The notes: a model not told the origin generated them from the letters alone. Positions 1 through 10,021 are shown, counted from the first letter of the stretch. The stretch: 29,966 nucleotides of DNA from Ophiothrix spiculata (GCA_000969725.1 JXSR01S042135.1), one strand, 5' to 3'. Translations and numbers: made by a program.

Positions 1-828
1 CGCATTTCTTTCTTCTTCTTTTTTTTTAGGTTTTCAGGAGATTTTTTTTAATTATTTTTTTCTTACATTGAGAGATAAAAAAAAGGGAAAAAATTCGGCT
101 GGAAGTGGCCAAAAAAAAATAGTGACCTAAAAATGTAAGAAAAAACGTATAGCGCTTAGGGTTTGGGGCCTAAGGAAGCTGAGACTTTTTTTTTGGCCTA
201 CTACAAATCAGGTTACAAATTTAAAAAACAAACCATCATCCTATTCCACAATATGATGGCCACAGAAGAAAAAAGAAGAAGTGTATGTTACATTAACTGA
301 CATACAAAACACTGACATTTTCAAGACAATTCAATTTTCACGTATTGAACCATTATAAAATCTTATTACCGGTACTGGTCTCTTTGTTTTGTGAATTAGA
401 CAAGTAATATCTAGTGAAGAAGTTAAATAAAATAATAATAAACGGCACACAGCTTACAAAAGTAATAAACAAACAACAAAACATGTAAATCTTGTATTAT
501 AATATTTTATTTTTCTTTCAAATACACATCATTGAAACTAAAAAATGTTCAAGTCCATCGCCGCCTGGAATAAAATAAAACACATCGGTGCACCTTTTAT
601 AAAAAGGAATCACAAGAGTAATGGCAGCGCGCACATGGAAAATAGTGGTTGTTACACATCGAACTTTTTAGAAGAATCTCTTCTAAAATATGGCAAGTAT
701 TCTTGGAAAACGTATTAAATTACAAATGAAAAATCATTTAAGAAACTTAATATTCTGATTTTGGCATTTTTAAAACTCTTCAAATAGGGTATGTAACGCT
801 ACAATACTTCAAGTTGGGGTTTTGTGGT
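1..828. other. AT-rich stretch without recognised gene
   Basis: Homopolymer-rich start. A short inverted pair (TTTTTTCTTACATT near 57-70, AATGTAAGAAAAAA near 133-146) may belong to a decayed element. A 57-codon ORF at 545-718 is discussed as a finding but not called as a gene. Confidence 0.5.
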
Positions 829-940
829 GCGGCTTATACAGCAGTGCGGCTTATACGGCGATGTTTGATTCTTATTTTTTGATTTTTCCGGGGGTGCGGC
901 TTATATTCCGGGCGGCTTATATTCCGGAAATTACGGTAAA
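829..940. repeat. GCGGCTTATA repeat cluster
   Basis: GCGGCTTATA occurs at 829-838, 846-855, 896-905 and 912-921, the last two followed by TTCCGG, ending TTCCGGAAATTACGGTAA. The reverse complement (TTACCGTAATTTCCGGAATA then repeated TATAAGCCGC) is a pattern I associate with the ends of a widespread animal DNA transposon, but I cannot name the family with confidence. Confidence 0.55.
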
Positions 941-1039
941 TATAAAGATGATCACATATAAATAATAATTAGAACTTTCTTATGAGCACATTAAAATTTA
1001 GGAGTTATTTTCTTTTATCTTCATATAATATGAGATGAG

Positions 1040-2890
1040 ATGAGATTTTTGTTTACTTTATGTATGATGCCTGTGCTAGTTGAACATTTTTACAGTCATT
1101 AATATGGTTCTTCCAACTTAAATTTTGATCAGTAGTTACTACCAGGAACTTAAATGATGTCAAAATATTTATTTCTAAGTTACCAAGAGTAAGTTTTAAA
1201 GTTACTAATTATTTTATTGTTTTTTTATTTGGTTCCAAAGAGCATATAGCTTGTGTTTTTAAGATTTGAAGAAAGCTTATTAGATTTGAACCATGTACTT
1301 TATTTACTAATTCCATAACTCATGACACTATTTAGTGTACTTAACTGTTTACCATTAGTTAGGTAAATTCTAAACCATTCCAAGACTTGCCTCTTAGGGA
1401 AACACACCGGTAAATACGTCCCGATTGACTTTACATGCAAAATTCCCTGTCTTTAAACGTCATTTTCTCCACTTAAAAGCGACTGGTTATCATGTGCATG
1501 GTCTCAATTGAAAGATAATGGACATATCTCTTCTACAAAATGGACAAAAATTTATGGTCAAGGCAAAGTCATGCTTCATTTTGAGTGCGCCTATACCCAT
1601 TGGAAAAATAGTGCAACTCATAAGAAACCCTGTGCTCTCCAAAAGTCGTAAAATCTCTTCAGAAATGGTACAAACAAAATCTTTTCATCATGAATCATTT
1701 AATAACAGTCCAATAATCAGGATTATACTTCAACATTTTTTGGGAAAATACTTTCTTCTACATATTCTGGAATTGATTTTAGGCAATAAGGGTCACGTTC
1801 TGCCTGTCAACAGGCATTCTCAGACGGCGCTACACAATTTATTTACCGATGTGCTACCTTAGTCCATAATTAGCCGATTTATTCAAAAGAATGTTATGAA
1901 CAAATATCAAATTCATTGGAAAAGTCAAATAAGTGCATTTGTTTCATTATTATTTGCTGTATTAACAATTTTGACTATGAGTTAAATCATGATCAAATTA
2001 GTTGAAAGTTTTGGGATGGAAACAAAACTGGTTTTCAAATAATGTTGTGTGTTTTGTTAAAATGAATACACCAAGTTAATCCCAGCCTTTCAAGATTTTT
2101 TGAAAATCCTGGGAGGATTGAAATTGGCCTATAATTAGTGAACTTACTTTTGCTTTCTTTTTATGTAAAAGAACAGCCTTGCAATTTTTTGTTGATTATT
2201 AGGAATAACATTAGATTTCAGTGGCATAAGTGAATACTTAGTTCTTTAGCAAGCATTTTGATTAGCAATTGAGAAACACCACCATGGCCTGTTCTTTTTA
2301 ACTGTCTAGGGTTTTGTTTTTAATTTTATCAATAATTTCATTTTCTTTAAGTGGAATAAAATACATACTATTTTGAATTTGATATGATAAATAAGTAGAG
2401 AAAGGTGTTTTAGTATTAGGTATTTGTGATAATTGATTAAGGTTTATTGTTACAGTTTCCTTTTACCTTTACTTAAAACATTTTAAAGAATTTTCCATGT
2501 GTTTTAACATTGTTTTTTGTTTGTTTTTCATTTTCTAATTTATTACAAAGTATTTTTTTTTTGAAGATCTTAAAAGCCTGTTTAGTTTATCATTTAGAGT
2601 TTTATATTTAGTTCTATTTATAGGAGTTTTTGTTTTCATGAACTTTCTTTATAAGTCATTTTTCCTATTCATGGCAATCTAGAATATGTTTTAGCTTTGT
2701 TACTTTTTAAGGGTTGTGTATTTATCAATCATCTGCATGAAAATTTCAATAAATTTATACACCATGTTAACATCATGTATACTAAAATTGTTTTTCCACT
2801 TGCAATTGCCCGTACATGCTTGCAGATTATTTATATTTTTACTTGAAAGATCCCTGGTTTTCTTTTGATGTTTATCTTTAGATTTGTTGG
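1040..2890 (-). mobile_element. Decayed non-LTR retrotransposon (CR1/L2-like), interrupted
   Basis: Reading the minus strand through many stops and frameshifts recovers a LINE ORF2 in the right order. First comes an endonuclease-RT linker (2460-2880: INRTKYKTLNDKLNRLLRSS-like with frameshifts). Then a pre-RT segment (2270-2440: FIPLKENEIIDKIKNK, and TGHGGVSQLLIKMLAKELSI). Then NYRPISILPGFSK (2111-2136), then the NNNETNALI...FSNEFDI block (about 1895-1960). After an inserted DNA element come LEWFRIYLTNGKQ (1345-1385), WFKSNKLSSNLK (1265-1294), YMLFGTK and LSWKNHIN (1099-1122). The GxPQGS and YADD boxes between 1294 and 1345 are deleted. It is much more decayed than the LINE at 4300-6224 and clearly a different family. 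Confidence 0.8.
1397..1859. mobile_element. 463-bp TA-flanked inverted-repeat element nested in a LINE
   Basis: The ends are imperfect inverted repeats sharing CACAYCGGTAAATA (left 1397-1416, right 1838-1859), and the dinucleotide TA lies on each side (1395-1396, 1860-1861). It interrupts the LINE reading frame between the FSNEFDI and LEWFRIYLTN motifs, which independently supports its being an insertion. The 114-codon open frame inside (1518..1862) matches no transposase I know and looks incidental. Probably a miniature element moved by a Tc1/mariner-type transposase, judging from the TA target. Confidence 0.65.
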
Positions 2891-2894
2891 CTTT

Positions 2895-3060
2895 TTGTTT
2901 CTGTATTATTTATTTATTTTGTTTATTTCAGACATATTTAAAGAGGGTAGCCTAAATCAGTTATCTAGTACTGTTTGGAAGATGATCCCTAATATCTATA
3001 ACTAATATCGATTTGTTTTTGTTTCTTCCAGTGGTTCAGCTAATGACGTTTTAAGAATTG
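2895..3060 (-). mobile_element. 3' end of a further LINE fragment
   Basis: On the minus strand this reads GGCTACCCTCTTTAAATATG, then TCTGAAATAAAC, then AAATAAATAAAT. It resembles the 3' terminus of the LINE at 4300 (GCTACCCTGAATAAAG, then an AAAT-repeat tail). It directly precedes the decayed LINE linker and directly follows the RT-derived tandem array at 3060-3660, so it may be the end of a LINE inserted into the older one. Confidence 0.45.
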
Positions 3061-3660
3061 CTAGGTGTGAACTGCAAGATGTATGTTGAATTGGTCCTAA
3101 GATTGAACCTTGAAGAACACCACAGACAAGTTTACTGCAGTGTACTATTGAATCGTCATGTATGAAATACAGGATGTAACATGAAGTGGTCCAAAGATTG
3201 AACCTTGAGGAACACTATAGAAAAGTTGAATAAAGTGTACAATTGAACTGCCAAATATGAGATGCAGGATGTTACATGAAGTGGTCCAAAGATTTAACCT
3301 TGAGGAACACTATAGGAAAGTTGTCTACAGTGTACTATTGAATTGCCAAGTATGAAATGCAAGATATTACATCAGGAAAGAGTTTTATTTCCACTTGACC
3401 ACGGTGTACTATTGAAAAAAGTAAGAAATGCAAGATATCCAAAAGGCATTGTATTTCCACTTGACTATAGTGTATTAGAAGTATTTGTTTGCATCTGCAA
3501 ACAGACAAGCATCAAGAGAGTGACTATATAAGAATGAACTTCGGGGAGCACCATGGAGAATACTGTTAAATTGCCAAGAACAAAATGCAAGATGAAACAT
3601 TTTGGACATAGTATGCTGCCTATAAAGTGTATGAAATTCAAGATATAGCACAGTATCTTG
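3060..3660 (-). repeat. Tandem array derived from a reverse-transcriptase fragment (95-bp unit)
   Basis: Three clear units have period 95 bp: GATTGAACCTTGARGAACAC starts at 3101, 3196 and (one mismatch) 3291, and TGTACTATTGAA-like boxes follow at 3141, 3236 and 3331. Shorter degenerate units continue at 3405, 3471 and about 3561. On the minus strand the core encodes GVLQGSILGP or SVPQGSIFGP, which is the conserved G-x-P-Q-G-S-x-L-G-P motif of LINE reverse transcriptases. The array is therefore a locally amplified piece of an RT gene, now noncoding. Confidence 0.7.
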
Positions 3661-3683
3661 AAGGCAATATGCTACACAAATTA

Positions 3684-3830
3684 ATACTAACTTAGATTTC
3701 TGGTTAAAACTATAGACTTGAAGTGACTAAAATTCATATTTAGCTATGGATTGCGGCTCAATAAAATAGGTCAATTTTTAGTCACTGAAGGACAATAGTT
3801 TTAATTTAGAGATCTGAATAAAGTTAGTAT
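3684..3830. repeat. Foldback element, about 147 bp
   Basis: Imperfect inverted arms: left ATACTAACTTAGATTTCTGG followed by TTAAAACTAT and GAAGTGACTAAAATT. The right end gives the same order when reverse-complemented (ATACTAACTTTATTCAGATC, AATTAAAACTAT, AGTGACTAAAAATT). No coding content. Confidence 0.55.
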
Positions 3831-4290
3831 CTATCTGTTTCATCTCTTGAATTTTAATATGTCAAAAAATAATTTACTATAATAAATCTTAACAAGATAG
3901 CACATTTATACAATACCAACGATGAATGTGAATGTAAGGCTAATGCACATCATAGCTTGTGTGTGTAAGTTTGATGCACATGTAAGTCCATTCATGAAAG
4001 TTGCTTCGCATTTAAGGTAAATGACGTCAGTCCTAAGTAGTTCTTCAAGAAGTACTACTTAGCCTTTTATAGTCTTTTAAAAAGTACACTATTAAGGGTG
4101 TTTCCTCCACTTGTTATAACTATTTGAAGTAATTTGATTGTGTTTTTAGCAATCAACTCTCTTAAATTTATTACTGCAGTATATAATACCAATTGCTACA
4201 GTATATAATATGGAAGTGTTAATGGGAAAATACTTATATAATATTGAATGGCTTTGACTAAAAAAAAATATTGCATAAGTTGAAGACGAG
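3831..4290. other. AT-rich stretch without recognised gene
   Basis: Contains a small palindrome CTAAGTAGT...ACTACTTAG (about 4034-4062) and two close copies of CAGTATATAATA (near 4175 and 4199). Nothing else was recognised before the LINE tail. Confidence 0.6.
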
Positions 4291-4299
4291 TTCAATATT
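4291..4299. repeat. Target-site duplication of the LINE, 3' side
   Basis: TTCAATATT directly adjoining the (AAAT)n tail; an identical copy lies at 6225..6233 directly outside the 5' end. Confidence 0.75.
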
Positions 4300-6224
4300 A
4301 TTTTATTTATTTATTTATTTATTTTATTTAAGCTTTCTTTATTCAGGGTAGCTCTTTCAGTGACAAAGCACTGCTATTCTAGGAGGCCCTGGATGTAATA
4401 TTTGCAAAACTAAAAGATATATACAAAGTAAGAATCAAATGATTTAACAAATTATAATATTTACAATGAAACATACATGTACAGTTATTTATCATATATT
4501 TCGGCAAGTACACATTTAAATTGATAAAGTGACAGAGTATCAAAGTTAGAGCGAGTATCTGGTGTAATAATATCATTCCACAGATGAGCTGCTCTAGCAT
4601 GGAATGTTCTCGTACCTGAATTGGTCTTAAAGTTAGGAATGACCAAAGAATTTGAGGAATTACCTCTTGTGGCATAGCCATGGACAGAATGAGTGAAATC
4701 AAATTTGGTACAAAGATACTCTGGCGCTTTACCTGTGAGACATTTAAAAAGCATTAAAAGAATCTGATTATTCCACCGCTGATCAAGTTTATGCCAATTT
4801 AGAACAGTCATCATTGAGTTTACAGAGGTTCTAATATCTGCAGAAAGAATAATTCTTGAAAGATTGTTCATCTGAACCTGTAAACTGTTATAAAGATGAA
4901 GAGAGCAATTTGACCAAGTATGACAACAGTAATCAAAATGTGGCATAACAAGTGATTCAGCAAGTTTCTTAATAATACAATTTGGAAGGTGGTATTTCAC
5001 CTGACGGATCAAGCCACAGCGCTTGGAAACATTACAAGAAATAAAATCAATATGATGTGACCAAGTCAAATTACTATCAAAAATAATGCCAAGATATTTA
5101 AAGTGATCAACTTTTTCTATAGAAACACCATCAAACAACAAAGATATATTACAGAACTTTTTCACGTTATTAGTTGATCCAAAAAGCATGAACTTAGTTT
5201 TGGTAAGATTGAGTGTGAGCTTGTTAGCTTTGAACCACTTAGCAATATTACACATGTTATGGTTAAGATTGTTTTGCAATGATATAGGGTCAGGGGAGCT
5301 AACAAGTAATGACGTATCATCAGCATACATAACTGTTTTACAATTTACATTGTCTGGAAGATTATTAACAAAAAAATAAATAATAATGGTCCAAGAATAG
5401 ACCCTTGTGGAATTCCAATGTCAATACCCTTTAAATCAGAAATTGATGAACCAACTTTGACAGACTGCATTCTGTTATCCAAATAAGATTTAAACCAGTT
5501 AAGTTCATTGCCACTGATACCATAATTCTTGAGTTTTTTTTGATGAGAAGGCCATGATCAACAGTATCAAAAGCTTTTTTCAGATCAAGAAATATGGCAC
5601 CAGTGACATTTCCCTTATCCATATTATTAAGAATATAATCTTGAACATCAATATGAGTAGTAGCAGTAGAAAACTGAGAGCAAAAACCAGACTGAGAAGA
5701 GCTAAGAAATCACTATTAACCATAAAAGAATAAATTTGATCATGAACAGCCCGTTCAATTATTTTAGAAACAATACTTAAAACGGAAATGGGCCGATAAT
5801 TTTCAACACTACATTTGTTCCCAGCTTTAAAAATGGGCACAACTTTGGCTTTTTTCCATTCTGATGGGAAAACTGAAGTTGCTAAAGAAAGATTGCAAAT
5901 AAATGAAAGTGATTTACAAATAATAGGAGCAGCAGTTTTAAGCAACCTAACATCAATATCATCTAGTCCTGGGGACTTGCTATTACACAAGTTATTAATT
6001 TGATCTAGAACATACACATCAGATATAACTCAAAATTAAAAATATCATTTTTTACATGAATATCAGAACTTAAATTAAGGCTGTTAGTATTAATATTATT
6101 ATTACTTTGATCAACATCCTCATCATGATCGGATTTGAACTTGGAAGCTAAATTATTACCAACTGAAGTGAAATAGTCATTTTATCGAGTACAATATTTT
6201 CTTGTATGACCTGAAAATGAGCCA
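4300..6224 (-). mobile_element. 5'-truncated non-LTR retrotransposon (CR1/Jockey-like LINE)
   Basis: A LINE on the minus strand of about 1.9 kb. Its 3' end has AATAAA followed by an (AAAT)n tail (4300..4330 on the plus strand). The other end stops at 6224. The 9-bp string TTCAATATT occurs immediately outside both ends (4291..4299 and 6225..6233), as expected for a target-site duplication from target-primed reverse transcription. Upstream-to-downstream protein signatures include DYFTSVGNNLASKF (near 6180-6140), then the reverse-transcriptase domain. The endonuclease domain is missing, so this is a dead-on-arrival copy. The 3' motif GCTACCCTGAATAAAG has a relative near 2950. Confidence 0.9.
4485..6190 (-). 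pseudogene. LINE reverse transcriptase, frameshifted
   Basis: The reading runs from 6190 down to the stop at 4485. In order it shows KSPGLDDIDVRLLK, then ENYRPISVLSIVSKIIERAV (5750-5815), then GAIFLDLKKAFDTVDHG (5560-5610), then GIPQGSILGP (about 5385-5415), then the catalytic MYADD (5316-5330), then WFKANKLTLNLTKTK and FKYLGIIFDSNLTW. It ends with the thumb and C-terminal region typical of CR1/Jockey-type RTs. All aspartates of the YADD box are intact. Frame breaks lie near 6045, near 5690-5710, and at an eight-base homopolymer near 5533-5540, so no full-length protein can be made from this copy. The last block, MYADD to the stop, is 281 codons. Confidence 0.9.
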
Positions 6225-6233
6225 TTCAATATT
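6225..6233. repeat. Target-site duplication of the LINE, 5' side
   Basis: TTCAATATT, matching 4291..4299. It marks the 5' truncation point and lies next to the left end of the inverted-repeat element that follows. Confidence 0.75.
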
Positions 6234-7119
6234 GTTATTATTATTTATATCAGGCCTTTGAAAATAATCAATTGGCATAAAATAATTTTCCTACCTTTAG
6301 CTCAGAGCAGCTAAAAATGTTCATGGAAAGGCACCCGGATATGTACAATATTTTTTTAGCATATTGTATGCATCCTGGTACTTTAGTAAAAAAATGTACA
6401 ATACAGTTTTATAGTATTGTACCAAGAAGTTACCATAGACTGGAGTCGGTTCGATCATGTATCCCATTGTATCAACTATGTCGTACTTAATCCGATTATT
6501 ACTAACGGTATTCAAATGCAAAATTAAGTACGCTTTTGTATTGACGTCTCAGAGCACATATCTAATCAAAAGACTCGATTAGTCGAACCAATTAGTCGAA
6601 CCAATGTCCACTACTTGTACTTGATTTAGTGTAGTCTGTTTACCGGAAAGCTGTTATCGACCTATTTGATCTCCATGATCACAGTACATTTCATCATTTG
6701 CACACTTACAACAGTATTTTTTTATTATTGTGTAAGTTGCAAACATATACCGAATGGCCTCGAGCTTTCCGTTTCAATTACAAATATCTTAACTGTACGC
6801 TATCGTACGCTAATCAGTTTGGTATGAAAATTCTTGTAAAACCACCCTCTTTTCATTTATTCTGATCACAAAGTGCCCCGGAGTGCACTTTTGTCATATC
6901 TTTGTTTTAAATCATGCTTCTTTGTGTTATAACCGGATTAAATATAACATGGTTGTTTTCAAAGTTAACGACCAACACGCTATAACATAGAAAATTCAAG
7001 TAGGCTGTATTGATGGAACAAAAAAAACACCTATTATCCTTGAATAGCTTTTCTCGAACCGACTCCAGTCCATGATAACGTCTTGATTGTACAAAAGCCT
7101 GATATAAATAATAATATTA
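6234..7119. mobile_element. Inverted-repeat DNA element (~885 bp), internally modified
   Basis: The outer arms are TTATTTATATCAGGC at 6241-6255 and its complement at 7096-7110. A second pair of arms, GACTGGAGTCGGTTCGA (6438-6454) and its complement (7053-7070), lies inside. On the right the outer and inner arms are nearly contiguous; on the left they are separated by about 160 extra bases (6261-6420), suggesting a secondary insertion in the left arm. The interior has a 13-bp tandem duplication ATTAGTCGAACCA (about 6579-6604) and no transposase. Confidence 0.6.
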
Positions 7120-7362
7120 TATATATCTAAAAGATAATGAGTAGATGTATGTAAGCATATTTATATACAATAAAAAAAAAACTTATCAAGAACAATCATC
7201 AGGTACCAATTAATTTAATAGTGGAAAGTTCTATTCCTTGGTTTTATCTGAAAGATGGCATAATACTATTGATGCTTAATTGGGACACCTTGGGAGTGGC
7301 AAAAATATCCTGATTAATCAGTTGTCCAGCTGGTTAAGCAAAATACAGAAATGGCTGTAAGA

Positions 7363-7394
7363 GAGATATTGTAAAATATACACCAATTCGTGTG
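7363..7394. repeat. 32-bp direct repeat, copy 1
   Basis: A run starting GAGATATTGTAAAATATACA is repeated exactly over 32 bp at 7631-7662, 268 bp downstream. The 236 bp between show no coding potential and no terminal inverted repeats. Confidence 0.85.
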
Positions 7395-7630
7395 ACCACA
7401 GTGAAAGTATAGGCCTCTTAGATGGATTAGGGTTTTTTATGGAGCTTCCCAACAGAATTTTGAATTGTATGTTTTCTTTTCTTGTCTAGTATTTGTAATT
7501 CATATGCTTAATTAGCTGTATCATCATCTTATCAGGATACTTTTGAGAAATTTAAGCATTTAGCTAAAAATTGTCACAAATGTTTTGATTAACAGGTCAA
7601 TTTTTCACATAAAAAAACGATTCCCCTAGT

Positions 7631-7662
7631 GAGATATTGTAAAATATACACCAATTCGTGTG
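7631..7662. repeat. 32-bp direct repeat, copy 2
   Basis: Exact copy of 7363-7394. The flanks diverge immediately on both sides. Confidence 0.85.
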
Positions 7663-8149
7663 GGCAAGAGTTCAACATGAGCTGATAAAAAGTAGACCAC
7701 GACTTTACTATCTAAAGAAAACAAATTTACATTGGTCTTATATTTGTGTAATTCATATTTGTATAATAGCTTCAATATTTGGAAGCATATTTAAGCTTTG
7801 CATACAAAGACATTCGCTCACTCAAGATACATTTGCTAATACGTTTAATCCATACTGAGAACACTTCGCTCCGATGGGAAGAGCCGTAGAATATTTCCCG
7901 CATGGTAAGAGACATTCACCCTCCATTTTAGCATATCAGTCTGATCTGACGTCTCAAGTAAATATTTCTTGTGCCGGAAAATTTCTTTGGATGCAAAGCC
8001 TCTCTCACAGTCGTTTTAAATGACCTAGAAAAATGAGTCGCATTTTAGCAATTAAAGATTTCAATATAACGTAGTTGTGTATTTGAAAAACTACATTTTA
8101 ATTTGAACCCAATCGTAATTGGTCATCCAGTTCCAAACCAAACAAAATT

Positions 8150-8531
8150 TTAAAAAAGGGAATCGGTACTTGCCACTATTTTGTTATCACTGAAGGAACA
8201 GAGTTATTGTACCTCCAGATTTTTTTGGAAATTGGCCCGATAGTTAGACGAATCAGGTAAATCTTCACTTAATACACATTCAGCTTGTGTATTTTTTCCA
8301 CACGCTGTGTCTGCGTTGCCAGTGGCTTCTATTATGGCTTACTCCAGGCTAGGCATGAAAATTTTCTCGCTACTCCATTTCAAAGAGTCTCAAAGTGTGG
8401 TGCGCAGCCTTAAAATGCCGGAAGTCAATAGCTCGCCCTCCATGAGTGACAACCCAAGATGGCCACCACCTAATAGGGTTTACACGGCAGTCAAATCAAA
8501 ATGGCAACAATTATGAATCCCCCTTTTTAAT
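8150..8531. mobile_element. Miniature element family A, copy 1 (~382 bp)
   Basis: Imperfect inverted ends (left AAAAAAGGGAATCGG...CCACTATTTTG, right CAAAATGGCAACAATT...CCCCCTTTTT). Internal blocks are shared in order with 10022-11477: AGAGTTATTGTACCTCC, TTGGCCCGATA, GTAAATCTTCACTT, AAAATGCCGGA, CCAAGATGGCC and GTCAAATCAAAATGGC. The two copies have the same orientation. The 69- and 80-codon frames inside are not conserved in copy 2. Confidence 0.75.
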
Positions 8532-8879
8532 TCAATTTCCTTACTCCAAACACATTAAAATTATTTTAATTAAAACAAAAAACTTTAATAAATGTCCCAT
8601 CTTTATTTCCCCATTACTCATATTACCCCTCATAACTCTTTTATGGCTTTGGATTATAATTTTGAATCTTTTATTAGTTGAATCATAATTAATATATTGA
8701 TCAGTTTGAAAAACAAATCTAGCTTATTTAAAATAAAAATATTCATATGAAAAAATGACAATTCTTGCTTAGCAAAAGTCTATTGATTGCTTTGATATTC
8801 TTTGTGTGAAAAAGGTGAAACAATGAAGACACCTGTTTGATTTTGTTTCTGTCCAGCGGATAGCTGCAAGACAATTCAT

Positions 8880-9322
8880 CATGCGGGTGCAAGAAAGTCG
8901 TATCTGCAAAAGCTGCCATTTTTCATAAATTTGAATAAGCCTTTCAGAAGAATGGCCGTCACAAAAGGAGAGGACGCTATTCCAAATGGGTAAAATTAAG
9001 ATAACAATAGGAGAGGGCGTACTTTGGTTTGGGTAAAACCCGGGAAACACAAAACATGTTTAGTACCCAAACCAGGGAAACACAAAACATGTTTAGTGTG
9101 CAATGTCAGCCATACCTCAAAAAGGCTAATTACACAGAATTTGATATCCATTTGTCTTGGGTCAGTGACTCTTCAAATGGTTCTTCAGGTGACACCAAAC
9201 CATTTTAAGAGCCACTGACATGACATAAAGGGAGATACATTTTGAGGATTGTTTCCCTTTCTAGTGATCAGTAGCAGTGATAAAGGTTGGCATTTCACAT
9301 ACAAGTTTCTTGCACTCACATG
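8880..9322. mobile_element. Miniature element family B, copy 1 (~443 bp)
   Basis: Terminal inverted repeats read CATGYGRGTGCAAGAAA on the left and on the reverse-complemented right. Inside is a diverged palindrome, GTCAGTGACTCTTC...AAGAGCCACTGAC (9161-9219), also found in copies at 19800 and 16421. It carries a 33-bp internal direct duplication of GGGAAACACAAAACATGTTT (9042 and 9075). Confidence 0.7.
9042..9097. repeat. 33-bp tandem duplication
   Basis: GGGAAACACAAAACATGTTT plus AGT occurs at 9042-9064 and again at 9075-9097, inside the family B element. Confidence 0.8.
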
Positions 9323-9555
9323 ATTATACCGTATACATTTGATCATTGTAATTTTGAAAAGCTCAAGATGGAAGCTATGACTTAATAAATATCTTCTTTA
9401 TTTGAACTTTGTGTCTCTGCATCCATACTTACCTTTGGGATGGTCACAAACGATACATGCGATTTTCTTGAACTAGAACAGGAAATCAGTTTCTTTTAAT
9501 GGTTGCTCGATTATAAAATGATAAAGCAGACAAAGGTCAAACTATAGTGTTTTAC

Positions 9556-9606
9556 TAGTCCATTTAGATGGACCTCACAAGCTTGCGAGGTCCATCTGGA
9601 TGGACT
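9556..9606. repeat. 51-bp hairpin
   Basis: TAGTCCATTTAGATGGACCT pairs with AGGTCCATCTGGATGGACTA around a loop of about 9 bases (ACAAGCTTG region), with two mismatches in a 21-bp stem. No coding sequence. Confidence 0.75.
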
Positions 9607-9678
9607 ATGTTTTACCAGCTACTAAGTATTTGGTGCAAGTCTTTGCATTAATGCCAATGCATTTTTTAATTAATAACA

Positions 9679-9725
9679 GAGGCATGGTGATAAAAACTAT
9701 CAATGATTTTTCATTGCCATGCCTC
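9679..9725. repeat. 47-bp hairpin
   Basis: GAGGCATGGTGATAAAAACT pairs with ATTTTTCATTGCCATGCCTC around a 7-base loop (ATCAATG), with four mismatches. It lies 72 bp from the hairpin at 9556-9606. Confidence 0.7.
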
Positions 9726-10021
9726 CATATTATAATCAGAAAGTTCATTGGAATTATATATAAGATTATTAGATAACAAAGACTTGTTGAACTTAATATT
9801 TGGTGAAAATGGGTTATTGAGTGCAAGATATGTGAAAAAAGAAGTTGGCCAATAATGTGAGTGTCCTCTGGCATGTCACCTCAAAAAAGTTTGTAAATGA
9901 GGACAACAATTTAATCAAACAATGAGTGACAATCTCTTATCAATTTCCAAGACCAAAAAAGAAAAATAGATTTGACCATCAATTGGCTCGGTGACAAAAC
10001 ATATCTTTATGTGTAATTAAC
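9726..10021. other. Nothing recognised
   Basis: AT-rich sequence between the hairpins and family A copy 2. No gene or repeat structure was seen. Confidence 0.5.

Larger units (their letters stand above)
7120..8149. other. AT-rich stretch with only a 32-bp direct repeat
   Basis: Apart from the exact repeat at 7363 and 7631, no gene or element ends were recognised; the 66-codon frame at 7658-7858 is unassigned. Confidence 0.5.

Noticed and set aside
829..921. CRISPR-like regular repeat array
   Set aside because: Spacing is irregular, the unit is 10 bp, the DNA is eukaryotic, and the pattern fits a decayed transposon end.
1518..1862. 114-codon open frame as a gene
   Set aside because: It lies within a TA-flanked element inserted in a decayed LINE, its end coincides with the terminal repeat, and no domain is recognisable.
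4034..4062. Small palindrome CTAAGTAGT...ACTACTTAG as a regulatory site
   Set aside because: Short and isolated; such stems are expected by chance in this many bases.
4379..4702. 107-codon minus-strand frame
   Set aside because: A shadow of the LINE reverse-transcriptase C-terminus in another frame.
7363..7662. A solo LTR or LTR pair
   Set aside because: The repeats are only 32 bp, without TG...CA ends or a primer-binding site, and the spacer is 236 bp.
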